Below are positions 51,701 through 60,939 of a stretch of DNA of 64,000 bases, one piece after another. The notes under the pieces were generated by a model. The model saw only the letters and a program-made list of their open reading frames with translations, was not told the DNA's origin and made no database searches. Location of the stretch: the NCBI GenBank assembly GCA_047619225.1, contig JBLHJX010000002.1, positions 7,431 through 71,430 of the forward strand, read 5' to 3'. Within the stretch, counting starts at the first letter, position 1, and each line of letters opens with the position of its first letter. The translations under genes and the position numbers were made by a program. This DNA is from JABIFK01 sp047619225 (GTDB lineage Bacteria; Latescibacterota; UBA2968).

Positions 51701-52171
51701 ATAACCAACAATTGGACTCACAGGGTCTTCGCGAAACATGAGGTACAGTTTGGCGTGCAATGGATGTTTCAAAAACAGCTTAACAACAACCTTCTTATCG
51801 CGTATTTGTGCTGCAAGTTTGCGCAAACCTTTTTCATCTTCTTGCGTCGGAACACCTATTGTTAATTGGTCTCTAAATTCTTCTGCCAATCGTTTTTTGA
51901 GCCTGAGAGCCGTTTGATTATCTATGCCGGGATTGCCATTTGAAATACTTTGAATCTGTCGCAACTCCTCCTGTGGCATTCGTTGCATACCAATAAGGAG
52001 ACGGCAACACTGATCTTTGCCACCAGACCATTGATCTACAGAGTTGGCAATTTGTTTCCAACCACGCAGGTTAAAATATCCAACACAAAAATCACCACGA
52101 TGTGAAACTTCAATCGTACTCTTCAATGCAGTGATCAAATGTTGGTTAATGTTGTCAAATATTTCAGGCAT
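48791..52171 (-). CDS. SNF2-family helicase with N-terminal phospholipase D-like domain
   Basis: 1126 residues. The PLD-like domain at about 20-200 has HAKLYLM (139-145) and GSSNLTLSGL (159-168). SNF2/DEAD core: GDVVGLGKT Walker A (279-287), LILCPKNLVGMWESY (Ia), DESH box in LVLIDESHNL (353-356), VIMLSATPYNKT (III). The C-terminal helicase lobe has VFTQFADTVSYLEQQL, LIATDVLSEGQNLQDA and IQRAGRVDRIGQ (VI). A long tail of about 280 residues follows. Similar PLD-SNF2 proteins belong to restriction-like defence clusters (compare DISARM DrmD/DrmC). With the adjacent DUF3800 and methylase genes it suggests a defence system. It appears intact. Confidence 0.88.
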   Translation of the reverse strand: MPEIFDNINQHLITALKSTIEVSHRGDFCVGYFNLRGWKQIANSVDQWSGGKDQCCRLLIGMQRMPQEELRQIQSISNGNPGIDNQTALRLKKRLAEEFRDQLTIGVPTQEDEKGLRKLAAQIRDKKVVVKLFLKHPLHAKLYLMFREDPVSPIVGYLGSSNLTLSGLSYQGELNVDVLDQDACRKLSKWFDERWEDRWCIDISDELEQIIQESWAGEQTLSPYEIYLKMAYHLSKEAREGLTEFRIPRDFGNKLFDFQVAAVKIAAHHLNKRGGVLIGDVVGLGKTLMATALARIFQDDHYLSTLILCPKNLVGMWESYTREYGLHAMIVPFSQVIQLLPDVPARFRLVLIDESHNLRNRDGKRYRAIQEYIRQSESKVIMLSATPYNKTYLDLANQLRLFIPEEKDIGIRPERLMRDMGETQFMRRYQSPPRSLAAFEKSEYADDWRELMRLYLVRRTRSFIKGNYAKLDDEGREYLKLEDGTQSYFPIRLPKTVQFTIEDSNGEDQYARLYSEPVVRSINSLLLPRYGLGNYTISKPDQSPNGAEKTILQDLSRAGKGLMGFCRTNLFKRLESSGHAFTLSVERHILRNFIYLHAIESKAPIPIGTQDPGILDARLTDVDVDDVNAPGDLFEDDVTEVVEVQGTTLRKESDFLKRAEDVYAQYATKFRRRFRWIRSDLFNENLRKHLLKDARKLIQMLKTCGDWLPEKDVKLNLLEDLLIKQHPDEKVIVFTQFADTVSYLEQQLKKRGADQLSGVTGGSSDPTHLAHRFSPVSNDKQDQIAPEQTLRVLIATDVLSEGQNLQDAAIIVNFDLPWAIIRLIQRAGRVDRIGQLSERILCYSFLPAEGVERIINLRARVRQRLHENAEVVGTDESFFEDDDDEDIMRDLFTEKAGVLDGDDDTEIDLASYAYQIWKNATDRDPSLAKRVPELPSVVYATKPHNPNTAYPEGALVYVRTAEGNDALAWVDKGGNSITESQFSILRAAECGPETLPQLHHDNHHQMVLAGLKHIASESKSVGGTLGRPSGARFRVYERLKSYADRIKNTLFDTALLHRTIEEMYRYPMTNVATDTLNRQLRSGISDDNLAQLVIALREDNRLCVIHDDVQRQESRIICSMGLKQEV

Positions 52172-52233
52172 TAGAATTTACCGAAGTGTTTTTTGAACAA
52201 TATAGGCCGCCAAACAAAGCTTGTCAATCACAC

Positions 52234-52270
52234 AAAAAATGAGGGCAGATCATTTCTCTGCCCTCATTCT
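52234..52270 (-). terminator. Terminator of the sugar-isomerase gene
   Basis: AATGAGGGCAGA, loop TCATTTC, TCTGCCCTCATT (12 perfect pairs) with six T on the minus strand. Confidence 0.9.
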
Positions 52271-52320
52271 TCTTTCTTCTCACGTCTTACGTCTTACGTC
52301 TCACCGCCTTTATTATCCCG
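52257..52320. repeat. Degenerate and exact 7-bp repeats at the 3' end of the isomerase gene
   Basis: TCTGCCC TCATTCT, then TCTTTCT TCTCACG, then TCTTACG TCTTACG, then TCTCACC GCCTTTA: nine or more heptads in register, the middle ones exact. The best example of the heptad family in the window; it overlaps the last codons of the isomerase gene. Confidence 0.85.
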
Positions 52321-53062
52321 CCAACGCCCGCATCTTTTCCACACAATTTTTCAACGCAGGCACCGGGTTTTCAACATCGGCTTCATACTCAATCACAGCC
52401 ATACCATCAAACCCACTCTTTTCAAGCCCATCCACAAAAGCCTTCAAATCCAACGTACCTTCACCCACCACCGTATCGTGCCATTGACCATTGGGATCAA
52501 ATACAAAATCTTTGTAATGCACACCATAAATCTGCCCAGCAAAATCTTCTGTCCACTTCACGGGGTTGCCTTGGCGTGGACCAATTTGCAATGCCCAAGC
52601 TGTATCAATGCACACACCAATCTCAGGGCCACCCAAACCAATCAAATGCTTCAACACACTGGGCTGCCCACCAAAGCTATAACCACCATGGCAGTGAATA
52701 CCCACTCGAATGCCATACTCTCGGCTCCAACCACGCACTTGTGCAATGGCCTTGGCATAAGATTCAAGCTGAAAATGACAGGAAATATGTTTGGCACCTG
52801 CAATGGCCGCACACTCAAAAAAATCTTTGTCCGATGGATTGCCCGTAAACGTCTGCACACCGATCGAAATCACTGACACACCCGCATCTTCATACGTCTT
52901 CACCACATTTTTCCAACCCTCAGGGTCATTAAAATCGGCATGAACAGCACACACCTCAATTTTATCCAACCCAATGTCTTTCACCTTCTGTGCCACGTCG
53001 GCATTGTCTTTAAAATGACGAAAACAATAACTCTGAACCCCATAATCCAATGCTGCACTCAT
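52313..53062 (-). CDS. Sugar phosphate isomerase/epimerase-like TIM-barrel protein
   Basis: 249 residues from the ATG after AAGGAGTGG (a longer frame starts 11 codons upstream). Xylose-isomerase-like barrel: DYGVQSYCFRHFKDNADVAQ, LDKIEVCAVHADF, GIRVGIHCHGGYSF, GVCIDTAWALQIG, VHYKDFVFDP and MAVIEYEADVENP. The Glu, His, Asp and Glu metal ligands are in the expected strands. It probably isomerises or epimerises a keto-sugar or inositol derivative. A Gfo/Idh/MocA gene lies divergently 355 bases away, a common pairing in inositol and sugar catabolism. Confidence 0.88.
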   Translation of the reverse strand: MSAALDYGVQSYCFRHFKDNADVAQKVKDIGLDKIEVCAVHADFNDPEGWKNVVKTYEDAGVSVISIGVQTFTGNPSDKDFFECAAIAGAKHISCHFQLESYAKAIAQVRGWSREYGIRVGIHCHGGYSFGGQPSVLKHLIGLGGPEIGVCIDTAWALQIGPRQGNPVKWTEDFAGQIYGVHYKDFVFDPNGQWHDTVVGEGTLDLKAFVDGLEKSGFDGMAVIEYEADVENPVPALKNCVEKMRALAG

Positions 53063-53095
53063 TTGAACCACTCCTTTTGATTTGTTAAATAACAC

Positions 53096-53417
53096 AAGGC
53101 TGAGTTGATATCCTTAATTGATTTTTTAAAAAGGAATCATAATACACCCATCAATAACAATACCCCAAAATAAAAACGCATGCAAATCGACACACAGTAT
53201 ACACCATGACAAACCAGAGTGCAAGCAAATGTGAAAACAAGTGTTTCATATCCAAATCCATATTATCTTTGAGAATATCATCATCTGCCTTTTTAATTTT
53301 CAACCCTTTTTTATATATCCACCCACGAACCTTTAGGAGATCGAAAAAGGTATTCCTCACGCATAACACACACACTTTTCGCCCTGTTTAGGGGGTTGGA
53401 AGGTCTAAGGAGAACAC
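53096..53417. other. AT-rich divergent spacer, no gene seen
   Basis: Lies between the divergent isomerase and oxidoreductase genes. Apart from the AAGGAG ribosome site at the right end I see no repeat, promoter of confident quality or coding region. A 74-codon hydrophobic frame on the minus strand lacks a ribosome site. Confidence 0.5.
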
Positions 53418-54488
53418 ATGAACCCCATAAAATTTGCAATCATCGGTGCCGGCATGATTGGCGAGTTACACGCCAAAGTCATCTCCGAAATGGCAGATGC
53501 CGAATTGGTCGCCGTCTGTTCACGTGACTTCGATCGCGCAAAACGGATGACCGATTTATATGGTGGTGAACCCACCACCAGTTTTGAAGAACTCATTGCA
53601 CGGGATGATATAGACGCAGTGTCTATATGTACAGCAAGCGGCGAACACGCATTATATGGCATCCCAGCAGCGCAAGCAGGCAAACATGTTATGGTCGAAA
53701 AACCTATTGATATTTCCCTTGAAAAAGCCGACGCATTAATTCAAACCTGCAATGCAAACAACGTAAAGTTAGGCGTCATTTTTCAACTGAGATTTCTCGA
53801 CATCTCACAAGAAGTAAAACAAGCCCTCGCAGACGGTATCCTTGGCAGTCTGGTCATGGCCGATTGTTATATGAAATTTTATCGCCCACAAGATTATTAC
53901 GACAATTCCCGATGGAAAGGTACCATAGCTTTAGATGGTGGCGGTGCACTCATCAATCAAGGCGTCCACGGGTTGGATTTGCTCTTGTATTTGGCAGGCG
54001 ATATAGCCTCAGTAAAAGCGTACACAAGCATGCTTGCACACAAAAACATTGAAGTGGAAGATACATGTGTCGCTGCCGTAAAATACACCAACGGTGCCCT
54101 CGGCGTGATTCAAGCAACAACCTCTATCCATCCCGACTTCCAACAACGCATCGAACTACACGGCACAGAAGGCACCATCATCATCGAAGGCACAGAAGAT
54201 CTCTGGATAGAACATTGGGAAACATTCAAAGACGGAAACCGAGAAACCGAAAGTAAAACCATCGAAGTATCAGGTGCTCACGCTGTGCTCGAAGAAGGCG
54301 GTGAAGGACACCAGAGACAATTTGAAAATTTTATCACCGCCATTCGCAAAGACCAAGAACCATTGGTCAATGGCCCTGAAGGCAAAAGATCCTTATCAGT
54401 GGTTCGAGCAATTTACGAGAGCGCGACAAGTGGCGTGGAAATTGTGCTAAACCAATGTCAACAACCCAACACACAAAAAACTTCCTAA
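53418..54488 (+). CDS. Gfo/Idh/MocA-family NAD(P)-dependent oxidoreductase
   Basis: 356 residues. Rossmann motif IKFAIIGAGMIGELHAKVIS at 4-23, the family EKP in KHVMVEKPIDI (about 92), and the C-terminal alpha/beta domain with RWKGTIALDGGGALINQGVH GLDLL, where Asp and His (about 174-182) are the usual catalytic residues. It oxidises or reduces a sugar or cyclitol hydroxyl; specificity is unknown. TAAGGAG lies before the ATG. Divergent from the sugar-isomerase-like gene. Confidence 0.9.
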   Translation: MNPIKFAIIGAGMIGELHAKVISEMADAELVAVCSRDFDRAKRMTDLYGGEPTTSFEELIARDDIDAVSICTASGEHALYGIPAAQAGKHVMVEKPIDISLEKADALIQTCNANNVKLGVIFQLRFLDISQEVKQALADGILGSLVMADCYMKFYRPQDYYDNSRWKGTIALDGGGALINQGVHGLDLLLYLAGDIASVKAYTSMLAHKNIEVEDTCVAAVKYTNGALGVIQATTSIHPDFQQRIELHGTEGTIIIEGTEDLWIEHWETFKDGNRETESKTIEVSGAHAVLEEGGEGHQRQFENFITAIRKDQEPLVNGPEGKRSLSVVRAIYESATSGVEIVLNQCQQPNTQKTS

Positions 54489-54506
54489 CCTATTGTCAGA
54501 AATAAC

Positions 54507-54545
54507 AAAAGAGCCGCTCGAGAAGAAACTCGAACGGCTCTTTTT
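54507..54545. terminator. Bidirectional terminator
   Basis: AAAAGAGCCGCTCGAG, loop AAGAAA, CTCGAACGGCTCTTTTT with one mismatch; between the convergent oxidoreductase and gltD genes. Confidence 0.92.
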
Positions 54546-54574
54546 CAAAACGTAAAAATTATAAATACCAAAAG

Positions 54575-56065
54575 CTATGGCAAATCCGTCGCACCCATCA
54601 AATAACGATCCACCTCACGCGCCGCACCTCGGCCTTCTTTAAAGGCCCACACCACCAAGCTTTGACCGCGCCGCATATCCCCGGCAGCAAATACACCCGG
54701 AATGCTCGTGGTATAACTGCCTTCTTCGGCCTTGGCATTAGATCGCTCATCGCGTTCAACATTCAGCTCCTCTAAAACTGTATCTTCTGGTCCCAAAAAA
54801 CCCATTGCCAAAAACACCAAATCAGCGGGAATCACCTTCGCGGTGCCTTCCACAGGTTTTGGAAATGGACGCCCCCCATCACCAGCCACCCATTCGACCT
54901 GTGTGATATGCATCTCTTTGACCTGACCGTTTTCATCACCCAAAAATTTCGTAGCTGTGGTCAAATATTCACGTGGGTCATCACCAAAAATAGCTTTGGC
55001 TTCTTCTTGGCCATAATCCAACATGTAGATATTGGGCCATTGTGGCCAGGGATTGTTGGCAGCGCGTGTTTCAGGCTTGCGTTCCATAATTTCAAATTGG
55101 GTAATGCTTTTGCACCCATGCCGCATGGAGGTGCCTACGCAGTCTGTACCCGTATCACCACCACCAATCACAATCACATGTTTGTCTTTGGCCGAAATAT
55201 AATTGCCATCTTCATGATTGGAGTCCAACAAACTTTTGGTATTGACTGTCAAAAAATCTACGGCAAAATGCATACCCTTTAAATCTCTGCCTTCAATAGG
55301 CAAATCGCGAGGTTTGGTCGCCCCACCGCACAACACAACCGCATCAAAATCATCCACCAATTGCTTGGCCGATATATCTTTGCCAATCTCCGTATTCGTT
55401 ACAAATTCGACACCCGATTCGGCCATCAAATCTATGCGGCGTTGTACCACGCGCTCTTTCTCCAACTTCATATTCGGAATGCCATACATCATCAAACCAC
55501 CCACGCGGTCGGCACGTTCATACACCGTCACTTTATGCCCCGCTTTATTCAGCTGCGCCGCACACGAAAGCCCAGCAGGCCCAGAACCCACCACAGCCAC
55601 GCGTTTGCCCGTGCGTTTTTCAGGAATATCGGGTGTCACCCAACCTTCTTCCCAACCCTTATCAATAATCGACACTTCAATATTTTTGATCGTCACAGCA
55701 GGTTCGTTCAGGCCAAGCACACACGAACCTTCACACGGTGCCGGACAAACCCGACCGGTGAATTCTGGAAAATTATTCGTCTTATGCAAACGCTCAAGGG
55801 CTTCTTGCCACAACCCCCGATAGACAAGATCATTCCATTCTGGAATCAAATTGTTAACGGGGCACCCTGCTGCCGCAGGACTCCCTATTGGCACACCCGT
55901 GTGGCAAAATGGAATGCCACAATCCATACACCGCGCACCCTGCTCACGATTTTTTTCTTCCGAATGATGATCGTGGAACTCATTCCAATCTTTAATGCGT
56001 TCCTTAGGGTCTCTATCGGCCGGCAGCTCCCGCTGATATTCCATAAATCCGGTCGGTTTTCCCAT
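54575..56065 (-). CDS. gltD: Glutamate synthase (NADPH) small subunit
   Basis: 496 residues. N-terminal Fe-S region with RCMDCGIPFCHTG and CPVNNLIPEW (about 42-75) and PAPCEGSCVLGLNE. Then FAD- and NADPH-binding Rossmann motifs VAVVGSGPAGLSCAAQLNKA (about 152) and VIVIGGGDTGTDCVGTSMRH (about 292), ending in GVFAAGDMRRGQSLVVWAFK. It oxidises NADPH and passes electrons through Fe-S centres to GltB. AAGGAG precedes the ATG. It lies 77 bases downstream of gltB, in one operon. Confidence 0.96.
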   Translation of the reverse strand: MGKPTGFMEYQRELPADRDPKERIKDWNEFHDHHSEEKNREQGARCMDCGIPFCHTGVPIGSPAAAGCPVNNLIPEWNDLVYRGLWQEALERLHKTNNFPEFTGRVCPAPCEGSCVLGLNEPAVTIKNIEVSIIDKGWEEGWVTPDIPEKRTGKRVAVVGSGPAGLSCAAQLNKAGHKVTVYERADRVGGLMMYGIPNMKLEKERVVQRRIDLMAESGVEFVTNTEIGKDISAKQLVDDFDAVVLCGGATKPRDLPIEGRDLKGMHFAVDFLTVNTKSLLDSNHEDGNYISAKDKHVIVIGGGDTGTDCVGTSMRHGCKSITQFEIMERKPETRAANNPWPQWPNIYMLDYGQEEAKAIFGDDPREYLTTATKFLGDENGQVKEMHITQVEWVAGDGGRPFPKPVEGTAKVIPADLVFLAMGFLGPEDTVLEELNVERDERSNAKAEEGSYTTSIPGVFAAGDMRRGQSLVVWAFKEGRGAAREVDRYLMGATDLP

Positions 56066-56142
56066 GCACTCTCCTTTAAATCAGTTTTCAGCAATCAGCC
56101 ATTCCACTTAAAACAAAAAAGCCAATTTCCGATCGCTATTGC

Positions 56143-59100
56143 CTACGCTTCTGCCTCTACACCTCGACGAAAGGCCTCAAGCCAAGCATCATCACCATCC
56201 AAACCTTCTTTTTTTGCTTCTTCAAATGCTGTCAAAATACGCCGATAAGGTTTCGGAAATACCTTTACAAACTTGGGCAATGTTTCATCCCAATTGCTCA
56301 AAATTTTTAACGCCACAGTACTCTCGGTATAATCGGCATGTTTTTTAAGCATTAACTTCAATTCCTTAACATCCTCATCCAATACCACACGCTCCAAATC
56401 AACCAACTCAAGGTTGCAGCGGGTGTGGAAATCACCATCATCATCCAACACATACGCAATACCACCCGACATACCTGCTGCAAAATTGCGTCCCGTTTTG
56501 CCCAAAATAACGACCAAACCGCCCGTCATATATTCACACCCATGATCACCAATACCTTCAACCACCGTACGTGCCCCCGAGTTGCGAACACAGAAACGTT
56601 CACCCGCTTGTCCACGGATAAAAGCCTGCCCGTTGGTTGCCCCATAAAGAGACACATTGCCAATGATCACATTGTCTTCAGGTGAAAATGTAGATCCTTT
56701 GGGTGGATAAATGATGAGCTTGCTGCCACACAACCCCTTGCCGAAATAATCATTGGCATCACCCGCTATTCGAAATGTCAAACCAGGAGGCGTAAACGCC
56801 GCAAAGCTTTGACCGGCAGACCCTTCAAATGTGATGTCAATCGTATCTTCCGGCAAGCCATCTGGGCCAAACCGTCGGGTAACTTCACTGCCCAACAGGG
56901 TGCCTGTTACACGATTTGTATTTTTAATATCAAATGTGGCATGAACACGCGTACCATCTTTGAGCGCAGGTTCACACAGCTCAAGCAAAATCTGGTTATC
57001 TATCGCATTCTCAAGCCCATGATCTTGCTCCTGTTGGCAATACCGACCCACTTCTGGCCCCACATCGGGTTGATGTAAGATCGCCGACAAATCCACCCCT
57101 TTGGCTTTCCAATGATTCACAGCCTTGTTGGGTTCAAGAAACTCTGTATGGCCAATCAATTCATTGATCGTGCGCACACCCAACTGCGCCATAATCTCAC
57201 GCATATCTTGAGCAATAAACTTTAAGAAATTCACCATCTGATCGGGCGTTCCCATAAATTTTTTGCGCAATTCGGGGTTCTGCGTGGCCACACCAACCGG
57301 GCACGTATCCAAATGACATACGCGCATCATAATACAACCCATCGCCACCAAACCCGTGGTCGCAAAACCAAATTCTTCGGCCCCCAACAGCGCCGCAACA
57401 ATCACATCGCGGCCCGTTTTAAGCTGGCCATCTGTTTCCACCACAATGCGCGACCGCAAATTGTTTAACACCAATGTCTGATGTGTTTCGGCCACACCCA
57501 ATTCCCAGGGCAAACCCGCATGTTTGATACTCGTTTGCGGAGAAGCACCCGTGCCACCATCCATCCCACTGATCAAAACCACATCGGCATGCCCTTTGGC
57601 CACACCCGCAGCCACCACACCCACGCCCACTTCCGAAACCAGTTTCACATTGACGCGGGCTTTGTAGTTTGCATTTTTCAAATCGTGAATCAACTGTGCC
57701 AAATCTTCAATCGAATAGATATCGTGATGCGGGGGCGGTGAAATCAATTCCACACCCGGCGTGGCGTGGCGCACTTTGGCAATCCACGGATACACTTTCT
57801 TACCCGGCAACTCACCACCCTCACCAGGCTTGGCACCTTGTGCCATTTTAATTTGCAATTCTTGCGCATTCACCAAATAATGACTCGTCACACCAAAACG
57901 ACCAGACGCCACTTGCTTGATCGCACTGTTCTTAGAATCACCATTTTCTTCGAGTATATAACGCGCAGGGTCTTCGCCGCCTTCGCCCGTATTGCTCTTG
58001 GCACCCAAGCGATTCATTGCAATAGCCATTGCTTCATGGGCTTCTTGACTGATAGACCCATAGGACATGGCACCGCTTTTAAACCGTTTGGTAATCGCGT
58101 CAACAGACTCTACTTCTTCAATGGGAATCGGTTCATTTGCAAATTTGAGATCCAACAAGCCACGCAACGTACCAATATCTTTAGACTTGTCATTAATCAG
58201 TTGGGCATACTCTTTATACACACCAAAATCATTTGTGCGGGCAGCATGTTGCAACTTGTGAATCGTGAGCGGGTTAAACAGGTGATGTTCTCCTTCTTGC
58301 CGCCACTGATATTGCCCACCCACACCCAGCGTGTTGCCATTGACCGAAATTTCTGGATACGCATCGTGATGACGCATCAAGGCTTCTTGGGCAATTACAT
58401 CAAGCCCAATGCCTTCAACACGTGAATCGGTCCACGTAAAGTACTTATTAATCACATCCATCTTAATGCCAATGGCTTCAAAAATTTGCGCACCCCGATA
58501 AGACTTAATCGTAGAGATACCCATCTTTGCCATCACTTTAATCGTGCCCTTTGTGGCCGATTTGATATACCCTTTAACAGCATCTTTATACGTGATATCG
58601 GTCAACTGGTTTTCGTTGATCATATCGGCCAAGCTCTCAAATGCCATATAAGGATTAATGGCTTGTGCGCCATAACCAATCAACAAACAAAAATGATGCA
58701 CTTCTCGAGGTTCACCCGATTCGATAGCAATGCCCACTTGTGTGCGCTTGCCTTCACGAATCAAATAATGATGCAATCCAGCCATTGCCAACAAGGCTGG
58801 AATGGGCGCATGGTCTTGATCCACGTCCCGATCTGAAAGAACCAAAATGGTATACCCATCATCAATGGCTTTGTCTGCTGCGGCAAACAAATCGTCCATC
58901 GCTTTTTCCAAGTCACCTGTTTTTGCATCAAACAACATCGGAATCGTCGTAGCCCTTAACCCCTCTTGATCTACACTGGCCAATTTTTCAAGCTGTTCAT
59001 TGGTGATAATAGGCGTTTTCAAACGAATCTGCCGACAACTTTCAGGCTCGGGCTTGAGCAAATTGCGCTCGGGTCCAATGGTTGTTTCTGACGATGTGAT

Positions 59101-60714
59101 CACTTCTTCTTTTAAAGGATCAAGCGGTGGATTGGTCACTTGAGCAAACAGTTGCTTAAAATAGTTGTAGAGCAGATGGGGCTTATTAGACAGCACAGCC
59201 AAAGGCGCATCATTGCCCATAGAACCCAATGGGTCACGCCCAAGGTGTGCCATAGGTCCTAAGAAGATTTTCAAATCTTCAAACGTATATCCAAATGCTT
59301 GTTGACGTTTCAATATCGTTGCATGATCGATCGGCGGCGCAATGGGCTCCACATCGGCCAATTTTTCAAGCGGCACCAAATGTTGATCTAACCATTCACG
59401 ATAGGGGTGCTCTGCTGCAATTTTTGTTTTTGCTTCATCATCACTGATAATGCTGCCCTTTTGCGTATCGATCAGCAAAATTCGCCCAGGTAACAAACGC
59501 CCTTTGTGCGCAATGCGTTCGGGTTCAATGTCAACCACACCCGCTTCAGAACTCAAAATGAGAATATCATCTTTGGTCACATAATACCGTGACGGGCGCA
59601 AACCATTGCGATCCAAACATGCACCCACAACAGTACCGTCCGTAAACCCAATAGACGCAGGGCCATCCCATGGCTCCATGAGACTGGCATGATATTCATA
59701 AAAAGCTTTTTTATCATCACTCATGCTCTCGTGATTTTCCCATGGTTCAGGAATCATCATCATAGCGACATGAGGCAATGAACGACCCGACAAAGATAAA
59801 AATTCAAAACAATTGTCAAATTTAGATGTATCAGACCCATCTTCATAAATAATAGGGAACAGTTTCTCTAAGTCATCCTTCCAAAGCTCCGATTCAAACA
59901 TGGCTTGCCGCGTTTTCATCCAGTTATAATTGCCACGCACCGTATTGATTTCACCATTGTGAATCAAATAACGATACGGATGCGACAATTCCCAGCTTGG
60001 AAAGGTATTGGTTGAAAAACGAGAGTGGACCAGTGCAATCGCAGTCTCCATCCGATGGTCTTCCAAATCGGGATAAAACTCAGCCACCTGCATAGGTGTC
60101 AGCATACCCTTATAAACGATCGTTCGAGCCGACAGACTTGATATATAGAAATACTCGTCAACGCCCGCATATCGAATCATGTTGGTAATACGCTTGCGAA
60201 TCACATACAGCTTGCGCTCAAAGGCCAACACATCTTCTAAATCAGCACTGCGCCCAACAAACACCTGCCACACAATCGGCTCAGAAGATCGCGAGGTGGG
60301 GCCCAAATAAAAATTATCTGTTGGTACCTTACGCCAACCCAGTACCTCTTGCCCTTCATCTCGGATCACATCTTCAAACTGAGCACGAATTTGGTTGCGC
60401 GCATCACGGTCACCATCATCCGTCAAAAACACCATCCCCACACCATAATGCCCCGGCTCAGGCAACGAAATATCCAATCCTTCACAAGCATGGGCAAAAA
60501 ATCCGTGCGGAATTTGCAACAAAATACCCGCACCATCGCCTGTTGTATCTTCAGCGCCTCGAGCACCACGGTGGTCGAGACAAACCAAAGACTCAAGTGC
60601 CATTTTTAAAATTTGATTGGACTTTTCACCCTTAATATTGACAACAAAACCAATGCCACAGGCATCGTGTTCATGTCTTGGGTCATAAAGCCCTTGCTTG
60701 GGAGGATATGCCAT
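56143..60714 (-). CDS. gltB: Glutamate synthase large subunit
   Basis: 1523 residues from the ATG giving MAYPPKQGLYDPRHEHDACG, after GAGG; an upstream start would extend it by seven residues. The Cys in DACGIGFV is the glutaminase nucleophile after removal of the short leader. Domain order: glutamine amidotransferase (about 20-430), central domain (470-750), FMN-binding synthase domain (about 790-1170) with GEGGEDPARY and MDGGTGASP, the 3Fe-4S cysteines in CIMMRVCHLDTCPVGVATQ, and a C-terminal GXGXG barrel (1240-1440). It makes two glutamates from 2-oxoglutarate and glutamine. Paired with gltD, so NADPH-dependent. Confidence 0.97.
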   Translation of the reverse strand: MAYPPKQGLYDPRHEHDACGIGFVVNIKGEKSNQILKMALESLVCLDHRGARGAEDTTGDGAGILLQIPHGFFAHACEGLDISLPEPGHYGVGMVFLTDDGDRDARNQIRAQFEDVIRDEGQEVLGWRKVPTDNFYLGPTSRSSEPIVWQVFVGRSADLEDVLAFERKLYVIRKRITNMIRYAGVDEYFYISSLSARTIVYKGMLTPMQVAEFYPDLEDHRMETAIALVHSRFSTNTFPSWELSHPYRYLIHNGEINTVRGNYNWMKTRQAMFESELWKDDLEKLFPIIYEDGSDTSKFDNCFEFLSLSGRSLPHVAMMMIPEPWENHESMSDDKKAFYEYHASLMEPWDGPASIGFTDGTVVGACLDRNGLRPSRYYVTKDDILILSSEAGVVDIEPERIAHKGRLLPGRILLIDTQKGSIISDDEAKTKIAAEHPYREWLDQHLVPLEKLADVEPIAPPIDHATILKRQQAFGYTFEDLKIFLGPMAHLGRDPLGSMGNDAPLAVLSNKPHLLYNYFKQLFAQVTNPPLDPLKEEVITSSETTIGPERNLLKPEPESCRQIRLKTPIITNEQLEKLASVDQEGLRATTIPMLFDAKTGDLEKAMDDLFAAADKAIDDGYTILVLSDRDVDQDHAPIPALLAMAGLHHYLIREGKRTQVGIAIESGEPREVHHFCLLIGYGAQAINPYMAFESLADMINENQLTDITYKDAVKGYIKSATKGTIKVMAKMGISTIKSYRGAQIFEAIGIKMDVINKYFTWTDSRVEGIGLDVIAQEALMRHHDAYPEISVNGNTLGVGGQYQWRQEGEHHLFNPLTIHKLQHAARTNDFGVYKEYAQLINDKSKDIGTLRGLLDLKFANEPIPIEEVESVDAITKRFKSGAMSYGSISQEAHEAMAIAMNRLGAKSNTGEGGEDPARYILEENGDSKNSAIKQVASGRFGVTSHYLVNAQELQIKMAQGAKPGEGGELPGKKVYPWIAKVRHATPGVELISPPPHHDIYSIEDLAQLIHDLKNANYKARVNVKLVSEVGVGVVAAGVAKGHADVVLISGMDGGTGASPQTSIKHAGLPWELGVAETHQTLVLNNLRSRIVVETDGQLKTGRDVIVAALLGAEEFGFATTGLVAMGCIMMRVCHLDTCPVGVATQNPELRKKFMGTPDQMVNFLKFIAQDMREIMAQLGVRTINELIGHTEFLEPNKAVNHWKAKGVDLSAILHQPDVGPEVGRYCQQEQDHGLENAIDNQILLELCEPALKDGTRVHATFDIKNTNRVTGTLLGSEVTRRFGPDGLPEDTIDITFEGSAGQSFAAFTPPGLTFRIAGDANDYFGKGLCGSKLIIYPPKGSTFSPEDNVIIGNVSLYGATNGQAFIRGQAGERFCVRNSGARTVVEGIGDHGCEYMTGGLVVILGKTGRNFAAGMSGGIAYVLDDDGDFHTRCNLELVDLERVVLDEDVKELKLMLKKHADYTESTVALKILSNWDETLPKFVKVFPKPYRRILTAFEEAKKEGLDGDDAWLEAFRRGVEAEA

Positions 60715-60939
60715 ATACAACCTCATTCTAATCAAATGATGTGTTCAACGAATCTGAAAAAATTAAGTATAGGTGCAAGCAGTGACCACTTACGCATTAT
60801 GAATGTTTCTTATGCTTACATGTAATTAAAGTTTAATTTGTCATCCGTCAGTATTCTTACCAAAACAAGTATTCTTATCATGAGATAAACGCATCAATCG
60901 CATGTCGTATAATAAGAATTTTTAATATAAAACGAAAAG

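Noticed and set aside
43449..52171. Naming the helicase cluster as DISARM, BREX or Hma
   Set aside because: The defining genes (drmA/drmB, pglZ/brxL, or the Hma ATPase) are not in the window.
52193..52876. 227-codon plus-strand frame opposite the sugar isomerase
   Set aside because: Overlaps a terminator and a clear TIM-barrel gene; low-complexity basic translation.
53151..53375. 74-codon hydrophobic minus-strand frame in the isomerase/oxidoreductase spacer
   Set aside because: No ribosome site, AT-rich background and no recognisable family.
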